Below, piece by piece: positions 1-9,409 of a DNA stretch of 64,000 nt. Within the stretch, counting starts at the first letter, position 1; every line of letters begins with the position of its first letter. The stretch comes from Pirellulales bacterium (GTDB lineage: Bacteria; Planctomycetota; Planctomycetia; Pirellulales; JAEUIK01). The notes beneath the pieces are model-generated. The model did not search any database. It had not been told where the DNA came from and worked only from the letters and a program-made list of their open reading frames with translations. The position numbers were made by a program, and so were the translations under genes. The stretch spans positions 1 through 64,000 of the forward strand of contig JAIBBY010000015.1 in assembly GCA_019694455.1 (NCBI GenBank), written 5' to 3'.

Positions 1-7
1 CGTCCAC

Positions 8-940
8 TTGGCGACCACCGCTGCCGTTGATCTTGCTGTTTCTCTGGGTCGACTGAAACTGGCCAATCCGGTGCTCGTCGCGTCTGGGACGTTTGGTTAC
101 GCGCGCGAAATGGCCGGCTTGGTGGACCTCTTACGGCTCGGGGCCATCATCCCCAAGACCATCACATTGGCGCCACGCGCAGGCAACAAGCCGGCGCGAA
201 CGGTCGAGACGCCGGCGGGGATGTTGAATTCGATTGGACTAGACAACGACGGCATCGAGGCGTTCATCGAGCACCATCTGCCGTACCTGGCGGGGCTAGG
301 GACGCCGATTGTGGTGAGTATCGCTGGCCGCACGCGCGAGGAGTTCATCACACTGGCGGAGCGATTGGATCGGGCGGGGGGCGCGGCGGCAATTGAATTG
401 AACGTTTCCTGCCCCAATGTGTCTGGCGGAGTCGATTTTGGCACCGATCCGGCGATGTGCGAAGCAGTGGTGCGCGGTGTGCGAGAGGCGTGCCAGTTGC
501 CGGTCATCGCCAAATTGACGCCGAACGTGACTCGCATTGCGGAGATTGCTGTCGCCGCGGAGGCCGGGGGCGCCGACGCGATCTCGGTAATCAACACCTG
601 CCTGGGGATGGCGGTCGATTGGCGCCGGCGCCGACCGATCCTAGGGAACATCATGGGGGGATTGAGCGGTCCGGCGATCAAGCCGATCGCGCTGCGGGCG
701 GTATACCAGACCGCGCGCGCGGTGAGCGTGCCGGTGATCGGTGTGGGAGGAATCGCCACCATCGACGACGTGATGGAATTTCTTGTCACTGGCGCCAGCG
801 CAGTTCAGGTGGGCACGGCCAACTTTTATCGTCCAGCGGCTACGATGGAAATCTTGGACCAACTGCCGGGCGCGATTCGCCAACTGGGGGCGACGTCGGC
901 GCGTGAGGTCGTAGGCGTTTTAGCGATCGACGGGAACTAG
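8..940 (+). CDS. pyrD: Dihydroorotate dehydrogenase, class 1B catalytic subunit
   Basis: Oxidises dihydroorotate to orotate in pyrimidine synthesis, using FMN; class 1B enzymes pass electrons through a PyrK partner. The 310 residues cover the whole TIM barrel. The N-terminus reads [19 protein letters not shown], the NVSCPN motif carries the catalytic-base Cys, and the FMN phosphate site is near [14 protein letters not shown] and [10 protein letters not shown]. The length matches the 1B class. The first codon used here is TTG at 8. The frame is open to the left edge, so the true start could lie a few codons outside. A pyrK gene, if present, would be upstream of the window. trpS follows 3 bases after the stop. 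Confidence 0.93.
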   Translation: MATTAAVDLAVSLGRLKLANPVLVASGTFGYAREMAGLVDLLRLGAIIPKTITLAPRAGNKPARTVETPAGMLNSIGLDNDGIEAFIEHHLPYLAGLGTPIVVSIAGRTREEFITLAERLDRAGGAAAIELNVSCPNVSGGVDFGTDPAMCEAVVRGVREACQLPVIAKLTPNVTRIAEIAVAAEAGGADAISVINTCLGMAVDWRRRRPILGNIMGGLSGPAIKPIALRAVYQTARAVSVPVIGVGGIATIDDVMEFLVTGASAVQVGTANFYRPAATMEILDQLPGAIRQLGATSAREVVGVLAIDGN

Positions 941-943
941 CTC

Positions 944-1945
944 ATGCGCGTGCTATCTGGAATTCAGCCCACGGGGCGCTTTCATTGGGGCAACTATTTT
1001 GGCGCCATCCGCCAATACATCGATCTGCAGCGCGAAGACGAAGCGTACTACTTCATCGCCAATCTGCACGCGCTGACCACGGTGCGTGATCCTCAATTGT
1101 TGTCGCAGTTGACGCTCAACGCGGCGACCGACTTGCTGGCCCTGGGGCTGAACCCCGAGCACGCGATCTTGTTTGTGCAGTCGGACGTGCCCGAGGTGTC
1201 GGAGTTGTGTTGGCTGCTGATGACGATCACGCCAATGGGGCTGTTGGAGCGGTGTCACGCGTACAAGGACAAGAAGGCGAAGGGCTTGGCGGCGGACGCA
1301 GGGTTGTTCACCTATCCCGTGCTGATGGCGGCGGACATTCTGGCCTACGACTCGAACGTGGTGCCGGTGGGGGAAGATCAAATTCAGCACATCGAGGTGT
1401 GCCGCGACCTGGCGCAGAGCTTCAACCACCGCTTTGGCGAGGTGTTTGTGCTGCCGAAAGCGAAGGTGCTGGACGGATCGGCCAAAGTGCCGGGCGTGGA
1501 CGGCGAGAAGATGTCGAAGAGCTACAACAACACGATCGAGATCTTTGAGGATGTAAAGCCGCAGCGCAAGAAGATCATGCGGATCACGACCGATTCGCGC
1601 CCGATGGAGGAGCCCAAGGCGCCGGAAGGGGATCCTTTGTTTCAATTGCACTCGCTGTTCGCCACGCCGGCGCAGCGCGCCGAGATGGAGGCGTTGTATC
1701 GCCGCGGCGGATTCGGGTATGGGGAGGTGAAAAAGGCGCTGGCCGATGTCGCCGAAGCGTATTTTGCCGAGGCGCGGCAGCGCCGAGCGGAGTTGGCCGC
1801 GCATCCGGAACGGGTGCGCGAAATACTGGCCGATGGCGCGCGCCGCGCGCGACGGAAGGCGGGGGATGTGCTGCGGCGGGCGCAGGACGCCTGCGGCATT
1901 GGCTCCAGTCAATTGCCGGATACATTGGGCGCGAGACGGCCATGA
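944..1945 (+). CDS. trpS: Tryptophanyl-tRNA synthetase
   Basis: Cytoplasmic class I aminoacyl-tRNA synthetase charging tRNA-Trp. The HIGH-like signature is seen near residues 9-17 (PTGRFHWGN), and the KMSKS loop is intact at about residues 189-193. The length of 333 residues is normal for bacterial TrpS. The ATG at 944 gives the usual short N-terminus directly before the first Rossmann strand. The gene follows pyrD closely and its stop overlaps the acpS start by 4 bases, so pyrD-trpS-acpS are probably cotranscribed. Confidence 0.96.
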   Translation: MRVLSGIQPTGRFHWGNYFGAIRQYIDLQREDEAYYFIANLHALTTVRDPQLLSQLTLNAATDLLALGLNPEHAILFVQSDVPEVSELCWLLMTITPMGLLERCHAYKDKKAKGLAADAGLFTYPVLMAADILAYDSNVVPVGEDQIQHIEVCRDLAQSFNHRFGEVFVLPKAKVLDGSAKVPGVDGEKMSKSYNNTIEIFEDVKPQRKKIMRITTDSRPMEEPKAPEGDPLFQLHSLFATPAQRAEMEALYRRGGFGYGEVKKALADVAEAYFAEARQRRAELAAHPERVREILADGARRARRKAGDVLRRAQDACGIGSSQLPDTLGARRP

Positions 1946-2370
1946 GCGGAGCGCGACACGGCGACATCCTGGGAATTGGCACGGACATTATCGAGTGTCT
2001 GCGGATCGCGCAGATGATTGAGCGGCATGGCGAACTGTTTGTGAGCCGCGTGTACACGCCGCACGAAACTCAGTATTGCCAGAGCCGTAAGCAATCGACC
2101 CAGCATTTTGCCGGCCGCTGGGCGGCCAAGGAGGCGGTGCTCAAGGCGCTGGGCACCGGTTGGATCAAGGGGATTGGCTGGCGGGATGTCGAGGTGGTGA
2201 ACGACGGCGGAGGGAAGCCGTCGATCGCGCTGCACGGCGGCGCGCGCCAGCGCGGCGTGGAGATTGGGCTTGGCGAAATGCTGATCAGCATTTCACATTG
2301 CCGCAACTATGCGACGGCCTATGCCTTGGCGCTGGCGAACGTCCAGCCAAATGGCGCTAGGCATTCGTAA
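1942..2370 (+). CDS. acpS: Holo-[acyl-carrier-protein] synthase
   Basis: Transfers 4'-phosphopantetheine from CoA to the Ser of fatty-acid ACP. The 142-residue protein has the AcpS metal-binding motif GIGTDIIE at about residues 10-17 and the second signature [11 protein letters not shown] near residue 55. [15 protein letters not shown] is the usual C-terminal strand region. Its ATG overlaps the trpS stop (ATGA), which suggests translational coupling. The last 14 bases overlap a convergent small gene. A second, Sfp-like PPTase domain is fused to the polyketide synthase at the right of the window, so this copy probably serves primary metabolism. Confidence 0.94.
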   Translation: MSGARHGDILGIGTDIIECLRIAQMIERHGELFVSRVYTPHETQYCQSRKQSTQHFAGRWAAKEAVLKALGTGWIKGIGWRDVEVVNDGGGKPSIALHGGARQRGVEIGLGEMLISISHCRNYATAYALALANVQPNGARHS

Positions 2371-2557
2371 TGCATTCGCGGGCGACCTGGCGGGCCAGCC
2401 GGTAGGCATTGCCAATGATCTGAGCGCGGGCCTGCAGTTGGTCGTGGGTGTAGTTGCGATTGCCGTCTGGCGTGGGCAAGCCGGCGATGGCGATGGTGAG
2501 GGGGAGCAGGTGCAAGAACTCGCGATAGCGGCTGGACGCGGAATCTTCTTCGGACAT
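2357..2557 (-). CDS. Small hypothetical protein (66 aa)
   Basis: Unrecognised 66-residue protein. It has an acidic/Ser N-terminus (MSEEDSASSRYREF), a hydrophobic stretch LHLLPLTIAIAGL that is too short for a certain membrane helix, and a C-terminal amphipathic helix ending [12 protein letters not shown]. The sequence looks protein-like (mixed composition, predicted helices), unlike the overlapping frames. It is convergent with acpS, overlapping its 3' end by 14 bases. It lies downstream of the FHA gene on the same strand with a 160-base gap. No function is proposed. Confidence 0.55.
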   Translation of the reverse strand: MSEEDSASSRYREFLHLLPLTIAIAGLPTPDGNRNYTHDQLQARAQIIGNAYRLARQVARECITNA

Positions 2558-2718
2558 TCGGGCAACTCCCGCGAAAGCTTTCTATGGGTTAGTACAGCCG
2601 CCGCGATGCAGGGCCGGTTCGAGAATAGCAAGCCGCGGCACGGCGCAGCAAGTGCCGCACAGGGGCAGAACCTACCCAAGGATTGGCAGCGAGCCACAGT
2701 TCGCGATCTTGCAGGCCG

Positions 2719-3660
2719 CTAACGCCGATTGAAGAACTTCTTGAGGGTGTCGGCGGCCGCGGCGCGACTGTCGGCGGTGCGCGGTTTGTGCGGCAATTTG
2801 CCGATTTTGCTGTCCGACGTCTTCTTTTCGGGTTCGGCGGGGGGCGGCGCCTGATGTTCTGGCACGTACCGCTCTACGTGGGATGTGGCGACCGGCGCGG
2901 TCTTGGGCTTTGCCTCAGGCTCGAAATCAATGTTCAGCATGGTGCTGGCGGTTTGCGCCGGCGTCGGTTCGTCGGCCACGATTGGCGGCGCGGCGGGAGG
3001 GGCCTGGGCCACAGGTGGCGCGGGAGCGACGGGCGGGGCCGCCATGGGCGCCGGCGCGCTGGCCACTATCGGGGTAGCCGGCGCTAGTGGAACATGAGGC
3101 GCCAAAGGCGCCGGCGTCAGGGTCGTGTGCGTTGGCATTGGGGGCGCCGGGATGTTGATCATCGTCGAGCCCATCTTGATCTCTTCGGTCTCGGCGGCCT
3201 CGGTGTCGTGGCCGCCCGAGAATTGGGTGGTCCCCCCGTTGGCGCCGCCGGTTGCCCCGAGCCACTGAGTGACATCGTTCTGCGCGCCGGGATGGCCCGC
3301 GGCGGTGCGTACGGCGGCCTCGAGCACGCTGGTGACTTTGGGCCGTTTTTGAGCCGGCGCGAGGGTGCGCGAGATGACAACTTCAAATTCGAGCGGCCCG
3401 ACTTTGAGCCGATCGCCAGCGAGCAACTCGCGTTCGCCAGCCACCTGCTCGTCGTTGACGAGGGTGCCGTTGCGGCTACCGAGATCGCGCACAATCAGCG
3501 CGGAGTCGTCCACCATGAGCACGCAGTGATGACGACTGATGAGATCGCTCTTAGGGCGTAGCTGACAATCCTCCGCGCGGCCAATAAAGAACTTGGGCCC
3601 GGCAACCGTCAATTCCTTGCCGGCGCTAGCTCCAACACAAACCTTAAGCTTCACTTCCAT
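2719..3660 (-). CDS. FHA-domain protein with Pro/Ala-rich linker
   Basis: The N-terminal residues 20-100 form a forkhead-associated phosphothreonine-binding domain: IGRAEDCQLR, SDLISRHHC and GSRNGTLVN are the classic GR, SxxH and NG signatures. Residues 170-260 are a low-complexity Pro/Ala/Val linker. The C-terminus is Lys/Arg-rich (KIGKLPHKPR through KKFFNRR). No signal peptide is visible, so it is probably cytoplasmic. FHA proteins read Ser/Thr-kinase phosphorylation, which is abundant in planctomycetes, but no kinase is adjacent. The disordered tail may dock other proteins. It is monocistronic, with the promoter probably in the 350-base gap upstream. Confidence 0.88.
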   Translation of the reverse strand: MEVKLKVCVGASAGKELTVAGPKFFIGRAEDCQLRPKSDLISRHHCVLMVDDSALIVRDLGSRNGTLVNDEQVAGERELLAGDRLKVGPLEFEVVISRTLAPAQKRPKVTSVLEAAVRTAAGHPGAQNDVTQWLGATGGANGGTTQFSGGHDTEAAETEEIKMGSTMINIPAPPMPTHTTLTPAPLAPHVPLAPATPIVASAPAPMAAPPVAPAPPVAQAPPAAPPIVADEPTPAQTASTMLNIDFEPEAKPKTAPVATSHVERYVPEHQAPPPAEPEKKTSDSKIGKLPHKPRTADSRAAAADTLKKFFNRR

Positions 3661-4012
3661 GGTGTGTCGCCGTCCACACTTCGATATTCAGTAACGAACG
3701 AATGAGGGCGGACATTGTGTCGACGGCGTCCATCGGAACGATCGGGAGCCAAACGCAACCCCGGCGGGAAGGAACCTTCCCAATATTTGGATGATCGGAT
3801 AGGCGGAGCAGCGTCTGCTTTCAAAGCCTGAAGATAAACGAATGTACCGACAAACGCACGAAGATTCTTGGCAGTATTTCTGTCATTGCCGAAAGGCGGC
3901 GCGTTTGACCCCTATAAAGTGGGGGCTCGACTGCGCCCAACTCGTTGGCTGATGAATAGTAGCGGCGACGGGCAGCCAAAGACAAGCAATTCGCGCACCA
4001 TACGAACTGGCC
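3661..4012. other. Intergenic region with a short perfect hairpin
   Basis: This 352-base gap separates the FHA gene and the lipoate-ligase-like gene, both on the minus strand. No convincing ORF is seen. At 3766-3781 there is a perfect inverted repeat, GGGAAGG-AA-CCTTCCC, next to AATATTT. It could be a protein-binding site; no T-run makes it an intrinsic terminator. The rest shows nothing I recognise. Confidence 0.4.
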
Positions 4013-4765
4013 TCAGCGGCGAGTGATCCAACCGGCCGAGCTGAATTGCCCTATTTCTAGCTGGGCGATGGACTCTTGTTCGCTTGTTGGCGGCGCTTCG
4101 ACGACCAAGGTGACCGCCAGCGCGGCCGCCAAATGGGGCAGGAAGACGCTCGCTAGCGATGCAGCGGACAGTTGGCCTCCAACCAGGTCGCAGATGCCCG
4201 GCAGTTCTGGCGCGAAGGGAGAGGCCGCCAGGAGCACGCTGCCGTGCTGCAGGATGGCGCCGCGATGGCGACGTTGGGCGCTACCGGCGATCTTGAAATC
4301 GCCTTGCAGCACGTCGCCAACGGCACGGCGCTGGAAGCATAAGAAGGGTTCTTGATCGCGTGGCAGCGGTGTTGCGACTTCGCAGAGGCGCGCTGGAATC
4401 CCCAGTTCGGCGAGCGCTGTGATGAGCGCCCCGTGTGCCAGGCGGTAGAGCGAAAGCGGATCAACGGCCAGTCGATGCCGAGTGGGAATGACCAGCGAAT
4501 AGGTGAGCTCGCGATCGTGCAGGATGGCGCCGCCGCCGGTAGAGCGGCGGACCAAGGCACAGGCGCGGCTGGCCGAGTGATCTTGCCGTGCCGCCACTGG
4601 TTGAAAATATCCTAGCGACAGGGTTGCGGGGGACCACTCATAGAGCCTTAGAACACAGTGGCCGCGCTGTTCGGCGGAACGCAACAGCCACTCGTCGACC
4701 GCCATGTTCCAGGCGCCTGGCGCCGTATGGAGAGGCACTAGTCGACAAGGCTCTGTGTGACTCAT
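4013..4765 (-). CDS. Lipoate/octanoate protein transferase (LipM/LplA-like)
   Basis: Member of the BPL/LplA/LipB fold family, 250 residues. RRSTGGGAILHD is the lipoyl-binding loop and FKIAGSAQRR carries the catalytic-type Lys. A Cys in EPFLCFQRR sits where LipM octanoyltransferases have their active Cys, so transfer from octanoyl-ACP is plausible. The ATG at 4765 overlaps the gcvPB stop (ATGA), which supports this start over a further upstream ATG. As last gene of the glycine-cleavage operon it most likely modifies GcvH. LplA-type ligase activity on free lipoate is the alternative. Confidence 0.82.
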   Translation of the reverse strand: MSHTEPCRLVPLHTAPGAWNMAVDEWLLRSAEQRGHCVLRLYEWSPATLSLGYFQPVAARQDHSASRACALVRRSTGGGAILHDRELTYSLVIPTRHRLAVDPLSLYRLAHGALITALAELGIPARLCEVATPLPRDQEPFLCFQRRAVGDVLQGDFKIAGSAQRRHRGAILQHGSVLLAASPFAPELPGICDLVGGQLSAASLASVFLPHLAAALAVTLVVEAPPTSEQESIAQLEIGQFSSAGWITRR

Positions 4766-6228
4766 GCGCTGGTGGGCGTCCACTTGAGCACGGGCTTGCG
4801 CGCGGCCTGCACCTCGTCGGGGCGAGCAATGGGGGTGGTGTGGGGCGCGTCGCGCACGAACTCCGGGTCTTCTTCGGTGATTTGCTTGAGCACTTTGGCA
4901 AAGGCGTCCAAAGTCTCTCGACTCTCCGTCTCGGTGGGTTCGATCATCATGGCCTCCCGGACGGTGAGCGGAAAATAGACGGTAGGCGCGTGATAGCCAT
5001 AGTCCAATAGTCGCTTGGCGATATCCATCGCGCTGATGCCGCGCGCGTTCTTGATTTCGTTGGCGGTGGCGACGAACTCGTGCATGCAGCGATCGCCTTG
5101 CGGTACCGGCAAGAACGACTTGACTCGGCTGAGCAAATAGTTGGCATTGAGCACCGCGTTGTCGGCCACGCGCCGCAGACCGTCGGGTCCGTGAGTGCGA
5201 ATATACGCGTAGGCGCGGATCAGCACTCCGGTGTTGCCAAAGAAACTACGTACGCGCCCGATCGACTGGGGCCGATCGTAGTCCAATCGATAGCGCTCGC
5301 CGTCGCGAATGACGACTGGAGCCGGCAGAAATGGCTCTAGCATTTTGCGGACGGCGATGGGGCCGGCGCCGGGACCGCCGCCGCCGTGCGGACCGCTAAA
5401 GGTCTTGTGCGGGTTGTAGTGCATCATGTCGGCGCCAAAGTCGCCCGGGCGAGCCACGCCGAGAATGGCGTTCATGTTGGCGCCGTCGAGATAGATCAGA
5501 CCGCCAACAGCATGCACGCGCTGAGCGATTTCGGCGATTTGGCCATCGAACATGCCAAGCGTGTTGGGATTGGTGATCATGAAGACGCCGGTGCGCTGGT
5601 CGAGCTTGGAGGTGAGGTCTTCCAGATCGACATAGCCGGCGGGGGTGCTGCGGACCGTGACGGCCTCGAAGCCGGCCATCACGGCGCTGGCTGGGTTGGT
5701 GCCGTGAGCGCTATCGGGAATGAGCACGCGAGTGCGCGCCTCTCCGCGCGAGCGGAAGTAGGCGGCGGCCACGAACAACGCGGCCAGTTCGCCCTGGGCG
5801 CCCGCGGCGGGCTGAAGCGATACCGCGTCCAATCCGGCGATGTCGGCCAGATATTGCTGCAAGTCGTAGAGTAGTTGAAGCAGTCCTTGCAGGGACTCGT
5901 CGGGCTGATAGGGATGCAATTGCGCCAAGCCGGGCAACGAAGCCAAACGCTCGTTGCGTTTGGGATTGTACTTCATGGTGCAGGAGCCGAGCGGGTAGAA
6001 ATGCGTGTCGACCGACATGTTCAAGGTCGACAGGTTGCTGTAGTGCCGCACAATTTCGGGTTCGGTAGTCTCCGGCAAACGGGGCGGCGCGGCGGCCAGC
6101 GCGCTGGCGGGCAGCATCGACTCCAGCGGTTGGTGCGGCACATCGGCCGCTGGCCAGAGAGTGGCGCGCCGGCCGGGCTTGGAGGCCTCGAACAACAGTT
6201 GGCTGGTACGGGCATTACGCATGGGCAA
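4762..6228 (-). CDS. gcvPB: Glycine dehydrogenase (decarboxylating) subunit 2
   Basis: P-protein C-terminal half of the glycine cleavage system. It decarboxylates glycine with PLP and passes the aminomethyl group to lipoyl-GcvH. The PLP Lys is about residue 275 in HYNPHKTFSGPHGGGG, followed by the Gly-rich loop. DSAHGTNPASA and the NTLGMFD region are also typical. The 488-residue length fits the split-subunit form. It overlaps gcvPA by 14 bases upstream and the LipM-like gene by 4 bases downstream, so the three are coupled. A second ATG two codons in is an alternative start. Confidence 0.96.
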   Translation of the reverse strand: MPMRNARTSQLLFEASKPGRRATLWPAADVPHQPLESMLPASALAAAPPRLPETTEPEIVRHYSNLSTLNMSVDTHFYPLGSCTMKYNPKRNERLASLPGLAQLHPYQPDESLQGLLQLLYDLQQYLADIAGLDAVSLQPAAGAQGELAALFVAAAYFRSRGEARTRVLIPDSAHGTNPASAVMAGFEAVTVRSTPAGYVDLEDLTSKLDQRTGVFMITNPNTLGMFDGQIAEIAQRVHAVGGLIYLDGANMNAILGVARPGDFGADMMHYNPHKTFSGPHGGGGPGAGPIAVRKMLEPFLPAPVVIRDGERYRLDYDRPQSIGRVRSFFGNTGVLIRAYAYIRTHGPDGLRRVADNAVLNANYLLSRVKSFLPVPQGDRCMHEFVATANEIKNARGISAMDIAKRLLDYGYHAPTVYFPLTVREAMMIEPTETESRETLDAFAKVLKQITEEDPEFVRDAPHTTPIARPDEVQAARKPVLKWTPTSA

Positions 6229-7585
6229 TTGCCTCCTTCCGTGAGAGCCGGCGAACCACTTGGGCGAGGCGGTCCATTTCGGCGCGGGTACGCTTCTCTG
6301 TCACCGTGATCAGCACGCAGTCGGCCAGTTCGGGATACCAGCGGGCCAGCGGCACACCGGCGAAGAAGCCGGCTTCTTGAGCCTCGTCCAGCCAGCGATC
6401 GACCGCGCCATCTGGCACGCGCATCACGAACTCTTTGAAGAACGGCTGGTCGAACGCGGGGGCCAGCGCGGTGTCGCCGGCCAGCAGATCGCGCAAGTAA
6501 TGCGCCTTGCGGAGCGACAACTCGGCCACCTCGCGTAGCCCTTGCGGACCCAGCGAAGCCAGATAGATGGTGGCGCGCAGCGCGAAGAGTCCTTGATTGG
6601 TGCAGATGTTGCTGGTCGCTTTTTCGCGGCGGATATGCTGCTCGCGAGTTTGGAGTGTGAGCACGAAGCAGCGCCGGCCGTTGCGATCGACCGTCTGACC
6701 ACAAAGGCGACCGGGCATGCGGCGGACAAATTCCTCGCGGCAGGCCATGATGCCGAGGTAGGGTCCGCCGAACGACAGGGGACTGCCCAGCGATTGGCCC
6801 TCGGCGGTGACGATGTCGGCGCCGTAGTCGGCGGGGCGCTCGAGAAGTCCGAGGCTGATCGGATCGACAGAAACGCAGAAGAGGGCGCCGGCGCGGTGAG
6901 TGATGTCGGCCAACTCGCGCATCGATTCGAGATTGCCGAAGAAGTTGGGCTGTTGAATCAGCACGCCGGCGGTCTGATCGGAGAGGCACGCCTGCAGATC
7001 GGCTGGCCGGAGAACGCCTTCGGCGACCGGCGCAGTGACCAGTTGGATGCCAAGATCCTTGAGATACGTGGCCAGAATCTGGCGATACTCGGGATGGACG
7101 CTGGCCGGCACGACGACGTTGCCGTGGCGCTTGGTGACGGAGATAGCCATGAGCATGGCTTCGGTCGCCGCGCTACCGCCGTCGTAGAGACTGGCGTTGG
7201 ACACATCCATGCCAGTCAACTGTGTGATCAGCGTTTGATACTCGAAGAAGGCTTGCAGGTTGCCCTGGCTGGCCTCTGGTTGGTAGGGCGTGTAGGAAGT
7301 GTAAAACTCGCCGCGGCCGGCCAGACTGTCGACGATCGCGGGAATGAAGTGGTCGTAGCTGCCGGCGCCGAGAAAGCAAACCTTGTCGGCCGCCGATTCG
7401 TTGCGAGCGGCCAGTTCGCTCATGTGCTGCGTCAACTCGACTTCGGTCAGCGCCGGCGGCAGTTGGAGCGCGCCGCGGAGCCGCAGGTCGGCGGGCACCA
7501 GCTCAAAAAGCTCTTCGATCGAAGCGACGCCGATCGCGGCCAGCATGTCGCGTTCGTCTTCGGGAGTGTTGGCGAAATATGGCAT
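6215..7585 (-). CDS. gcvPA: Glycine dehydrogenase (decarboxylating) subunit 1
   Basis: N-terminal half of the heterotetrameric P-protein, partner of GcvPB. The 456 residues begin MPYFANTPEDERDMLAAIG, typical for the family. FLGAGSYDHFIPA, TSYTPYQPEASQG and YDGGSAATEAMLM are conserved family segments. It lacks the PLP-binding Lys, as expected for this subunit. It lies 84 bases downstream of gcvH and overlaps gcvPB, within the operon gcvT-gcvH-gcvPA-gcvPB-lipM. Confidence 0.96.
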   Translation of the reverse strand: MPYFANTPEDERDMLAAIGVASIEELFELVPADLRLRGALQLPPALTEVELTQHMSELAARNESAADKVCFLGAGSYDHFIPAIVDSLAGRGEFYTSYTPYQPEASQGNLQAFFEYQTLITQLTGMDVSNASLYDGGSAATEAMLMAISVTKRHGNVVVPASVHPEYRQILATYLKDLGIQLVTAPVAEGVLRPADLQACLSDQTAGVLIQQPNFFGNLESMRELADITHRAGALFCVSVDPISLGLLERPADYGADIVTAEGQSLGSPLSFGGPYLGIMACREEFVRRMPGRLCGQTVDRNGRRCFVLTLQTREQHIRREKATSNICTNQGLFALRATIYLASLGPQGLREVAELSLRKAHYLRDLLAGDTALAPAFDQPFFKEFVMRVPDGAVDRWLDEAQEAGFFAGVPLARWYPELADCVLITVTEKRTRAEMDRLAQVVRRLSRKEAIAHA

Positions 7586-7669
7586 TCGGCCATCCTTGCA
7601 GGGACAGAAACACGCGCCAGATCAAGCGGCGCGGGGAATAGTGAAGCCAGCGAAAAGCATAAAGCGCGG

Positions 7670-8092
7670 CTAGTGCTGCTCCTCGGCGCATTGCCGCTGG
7701 TACGTTGCATGATCCATGAGATCGGCGAGGCCGGAGTCGTCGGCGACGCGCAGGCGGATCAGCCAACCGGCGCCGTAGGGATCTGCGCTCAGTTTTTCCA
7801 GGTGATCGCGCAAGTCTTCGTTCACTGCCACGATTTCGCCGGCCAACGGGCTGTAGAGATCGCTGACGGCCTTGACCGACTCGACCTCGCCAAACGGTTC
7901 GCCATGCGCTAGTTTGCGACCGACTTGCGGCAACTCGATGTAGACCAGATCAGTAAGGGCCGCCACGGCGAACGCCGAGACGCCGATGGTGGCGGTTTGC
8001 GCGCCGCTGGGGCCTTCTAAATGGACCCACTCATGCGTCTTGGCGAATCGCAGGTCTTGCGGCGCGTATTGCGATGAGCTGTTCTTCGTCAC
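7670..8092 (-). CDS. gcvH: Glycine cleavage system H protein
   Basis: Lipoyl carrier shuttling the aminomethyl intermediate between P, T and L proteins. The 140-residue lipoyl domain has THEWVHLEG near the start and the lipoylated Lys at about residue 74 in GEVESVKAVSDLYSP. The C-terminus (AGWLIRLRVAD) is normal. The gene lies 21 bases after gcvT. The LipM-like enzyme at the operon end is its likely modifier. Confidence 0.96.
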   Translation of the reverse strand: MTKNSSSQYAPQDLRFAKTHEWVHLEGPSGAQTATIGVSAFAVAALTDLVYIELPQVGRKLAHGEPFGEVESVKAVSDLYSPLAGEIVAVNEDLRDHLEKLSADPYGAGWLIRLRVADDSGLADLMDHATYQRQCAEEQH

Positions 8093-8113
8093 GCTAGTGA
8101 TCCTCGGAATCGG

Positions 8114-9235
8114 TTAACGGGAGCGTCGATAGAAGGGGAGCGCGGCAATGCGGGCAGGTTCCGCGCGGCCGCGAATGTCGATCGCCAACTGGGCGCCGGG
8201 CGCGGCGAATTGCGGCGCCACGTAGCCCATGGCCAAGGGGCGATCGAAAGTCGGAGAAAAGGTGCCGCTGGTCACCTGGCCAATCGTGGCGCCTGCCGGA
8301 TCGAGTATGGCGTATCCTTCGCGCGGGACGCGCTTGCCTACCAGTTCGAGCCCGACACGACGCGGCTGTGACGAGTCGGCCTTGAAGCGGGCAAGCTCGG
8401 CGGCGCCTGGAAACTGGGCGTTCGCCAGATCGACCGCGAAGCCGAGACCCGCCTGAAAGGGATTGACGTTTTCGGATAGCTCGTGGCCGTAAAGCGGCAT
8501 GCCGGCTTCGAGGCGGAGGGTGTCGCGTGATCCCAGCCCGGCGGCGACGGCGCCAAGCTGCTCGGACTGGCTGCGATCGAACAACATTTGCCAAATGCGC
8601 GGCGCCATTGCGGCGCCGACGATCAGCTCCACGCCGTCTTCGCCGGTGTAGCCTGTACGACTCACAATGCCGCCATGTCCGGCGATCAGCGTCTCGGTTG
8701 CGGTGTAATACTTCATCGCGGCGAGGTCGAATTCGACGAGCGGCGCCACGAGTTGAAGCGCGTGCGGTCCCTGCACGGCGATCATGGCCCAGTCAGTGGT
8801 GAGGTCGGCGAATTGCAGGTCGTCGGCGGCGGGGCGCGAGCGAATCCAGGAAACGATTTTCTCGCGATTGCTCGCGTTCACGACCACCAGGAAGTAGTCG
8901 CGCTGCGCCGCATCGGCCAAGCGATAGATGAGAATGTCATCGAGAATGCCGCCCGATTCATTGGTGACCAGCGCATAGACCACCTGTCCGATGGCCAACT
9001 TCGACGCACGGCGCGTGGCCAATCGATCAAGAAACGGCGCGGCGCTGGGGCCATCGAAGCGGAGACGGCCCATATGTGAGATATCGAACAGTCCGGCAGC
9101 AGTGCGCGTGGCCCGATGTTCGGCGACAATTGAGGTGTATTGCACCGGCATCGACCAGCCGGCAAAGTCGACCATGCGACCGCCCTGGGCGACATGCCAA
9201 TCGTGGAGCGGTGTATTTGCCAGGGTCGCGGTCAT
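8114..9235 (-). CDS. gcvT: Aminomethyltransferase (glycine cleavage T protein)
   Basis: Releases ammonia from the GcvH-bound intermediate and forms methylene-tetrahydrofolate. The 373 residues start MTATLANTPLHDWHV, which aligns with the usual T-protein N-terminus. The longer frame to 9319 would add a 28-residue unrelated extension, so the ATG at 9235 is preferred. Family segments include DFAGWSMPVQY, DISHMGRL, the folate-binding region YTGEDGVEL, and the C-terminal TSGTFSPTF. First gene of the gcv operon, with a hairpin 34 bases upstream of its start. Confidence 0.93.
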   Translation of the reverse strand: MTATLANTPLHDWHVAQGGRMVDFAGWSMPVQYTSIVAEHRATRTAAGLFDISHMGRLRFDGPSAAPFLDRLATRRASKLAIGQVVYALVTNESGGILDDILIYRLADAAQRDYFLVVVNASNREKIVSWIRSRPAADDLQFADLTTDWAMIAVQGPHALQLVAPLVEFDLAAMKYYTATETLIAGHGGIVSRTGYTGEDGVELIVGAAMAPRIWQMLFDRSQSEQLGAVAAGLGSRDTLRLEAGMPLYGHELSENVNPFQAGLGFAVDLANAQFPGAAELARFKADSSQPRRVGLELVGKRVPREGYAILDPAGATIGQVTSGTFSPTFDRPLAMGYVAPQFAAPGAQLAIDIRGRAEPARIAALPFYRRSR

Positions 9236-9268
9236 CACGGATTGCCAAAAGACAGTACGCGACCCCAC

Positions 9269-9293
9269 CATCCAGGTCGAATTGACCTGGATG
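9269..9293 (-). promoter_or_regulatory. Perfect 10-bp hairpin in the gcvT leader
   Basis: CATCCAGGTC and GACCTGGATG pair perfectly around a 5-base loop. The element lies 34-58 bases upstream of the gcvT start, downstream of the rnr stop. It may be an operator or an RNA hairpin controlling the gcv operon. It has no T-run, and the conserved core of the glycine riboswitch is absent. Confidence 0.45.
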
Positions 9294-9340
9294 TAAAGAC
9301 GTAGTCGCCGAGTTGCCAATTTGTCGCAGGAGACGGCTTT

Positions 9341-9346
9341 ATTGTA
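9341..9346 (-). promoter_or_regulatory. Candidate -10 element for the gcv operon
   Basis: TACAAT (followed by AAAG) on the minus strand, about 105 bases upstream of gcvT, in the 174-base gap after rnr. The matching -35 (TAGCAG, 16 bases upstream) is poor, so this is a weak call based on the -10 hexamer and position only. Confidence 0.28.
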
Positions 9347-9409
9347 ACGCCGCGTTCGTAGGCTGCTAGGGTCTGTCGCAGCAGCTGCGTCGCGCGTGTA
9401 CGACGCGAA

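Noticed and set aside
953-1912. 319-codon minus-strand ORF opposite trpS
   Set aside because: Shadow of the trpS reading frame in GC-rich DNA.
9236-9409. Possible glycine riboswitch before gcvT
   Set aside because: Only a simple 10-bp hairpin is visible; the conserved aptamer core blocks are absent on the minus strand.
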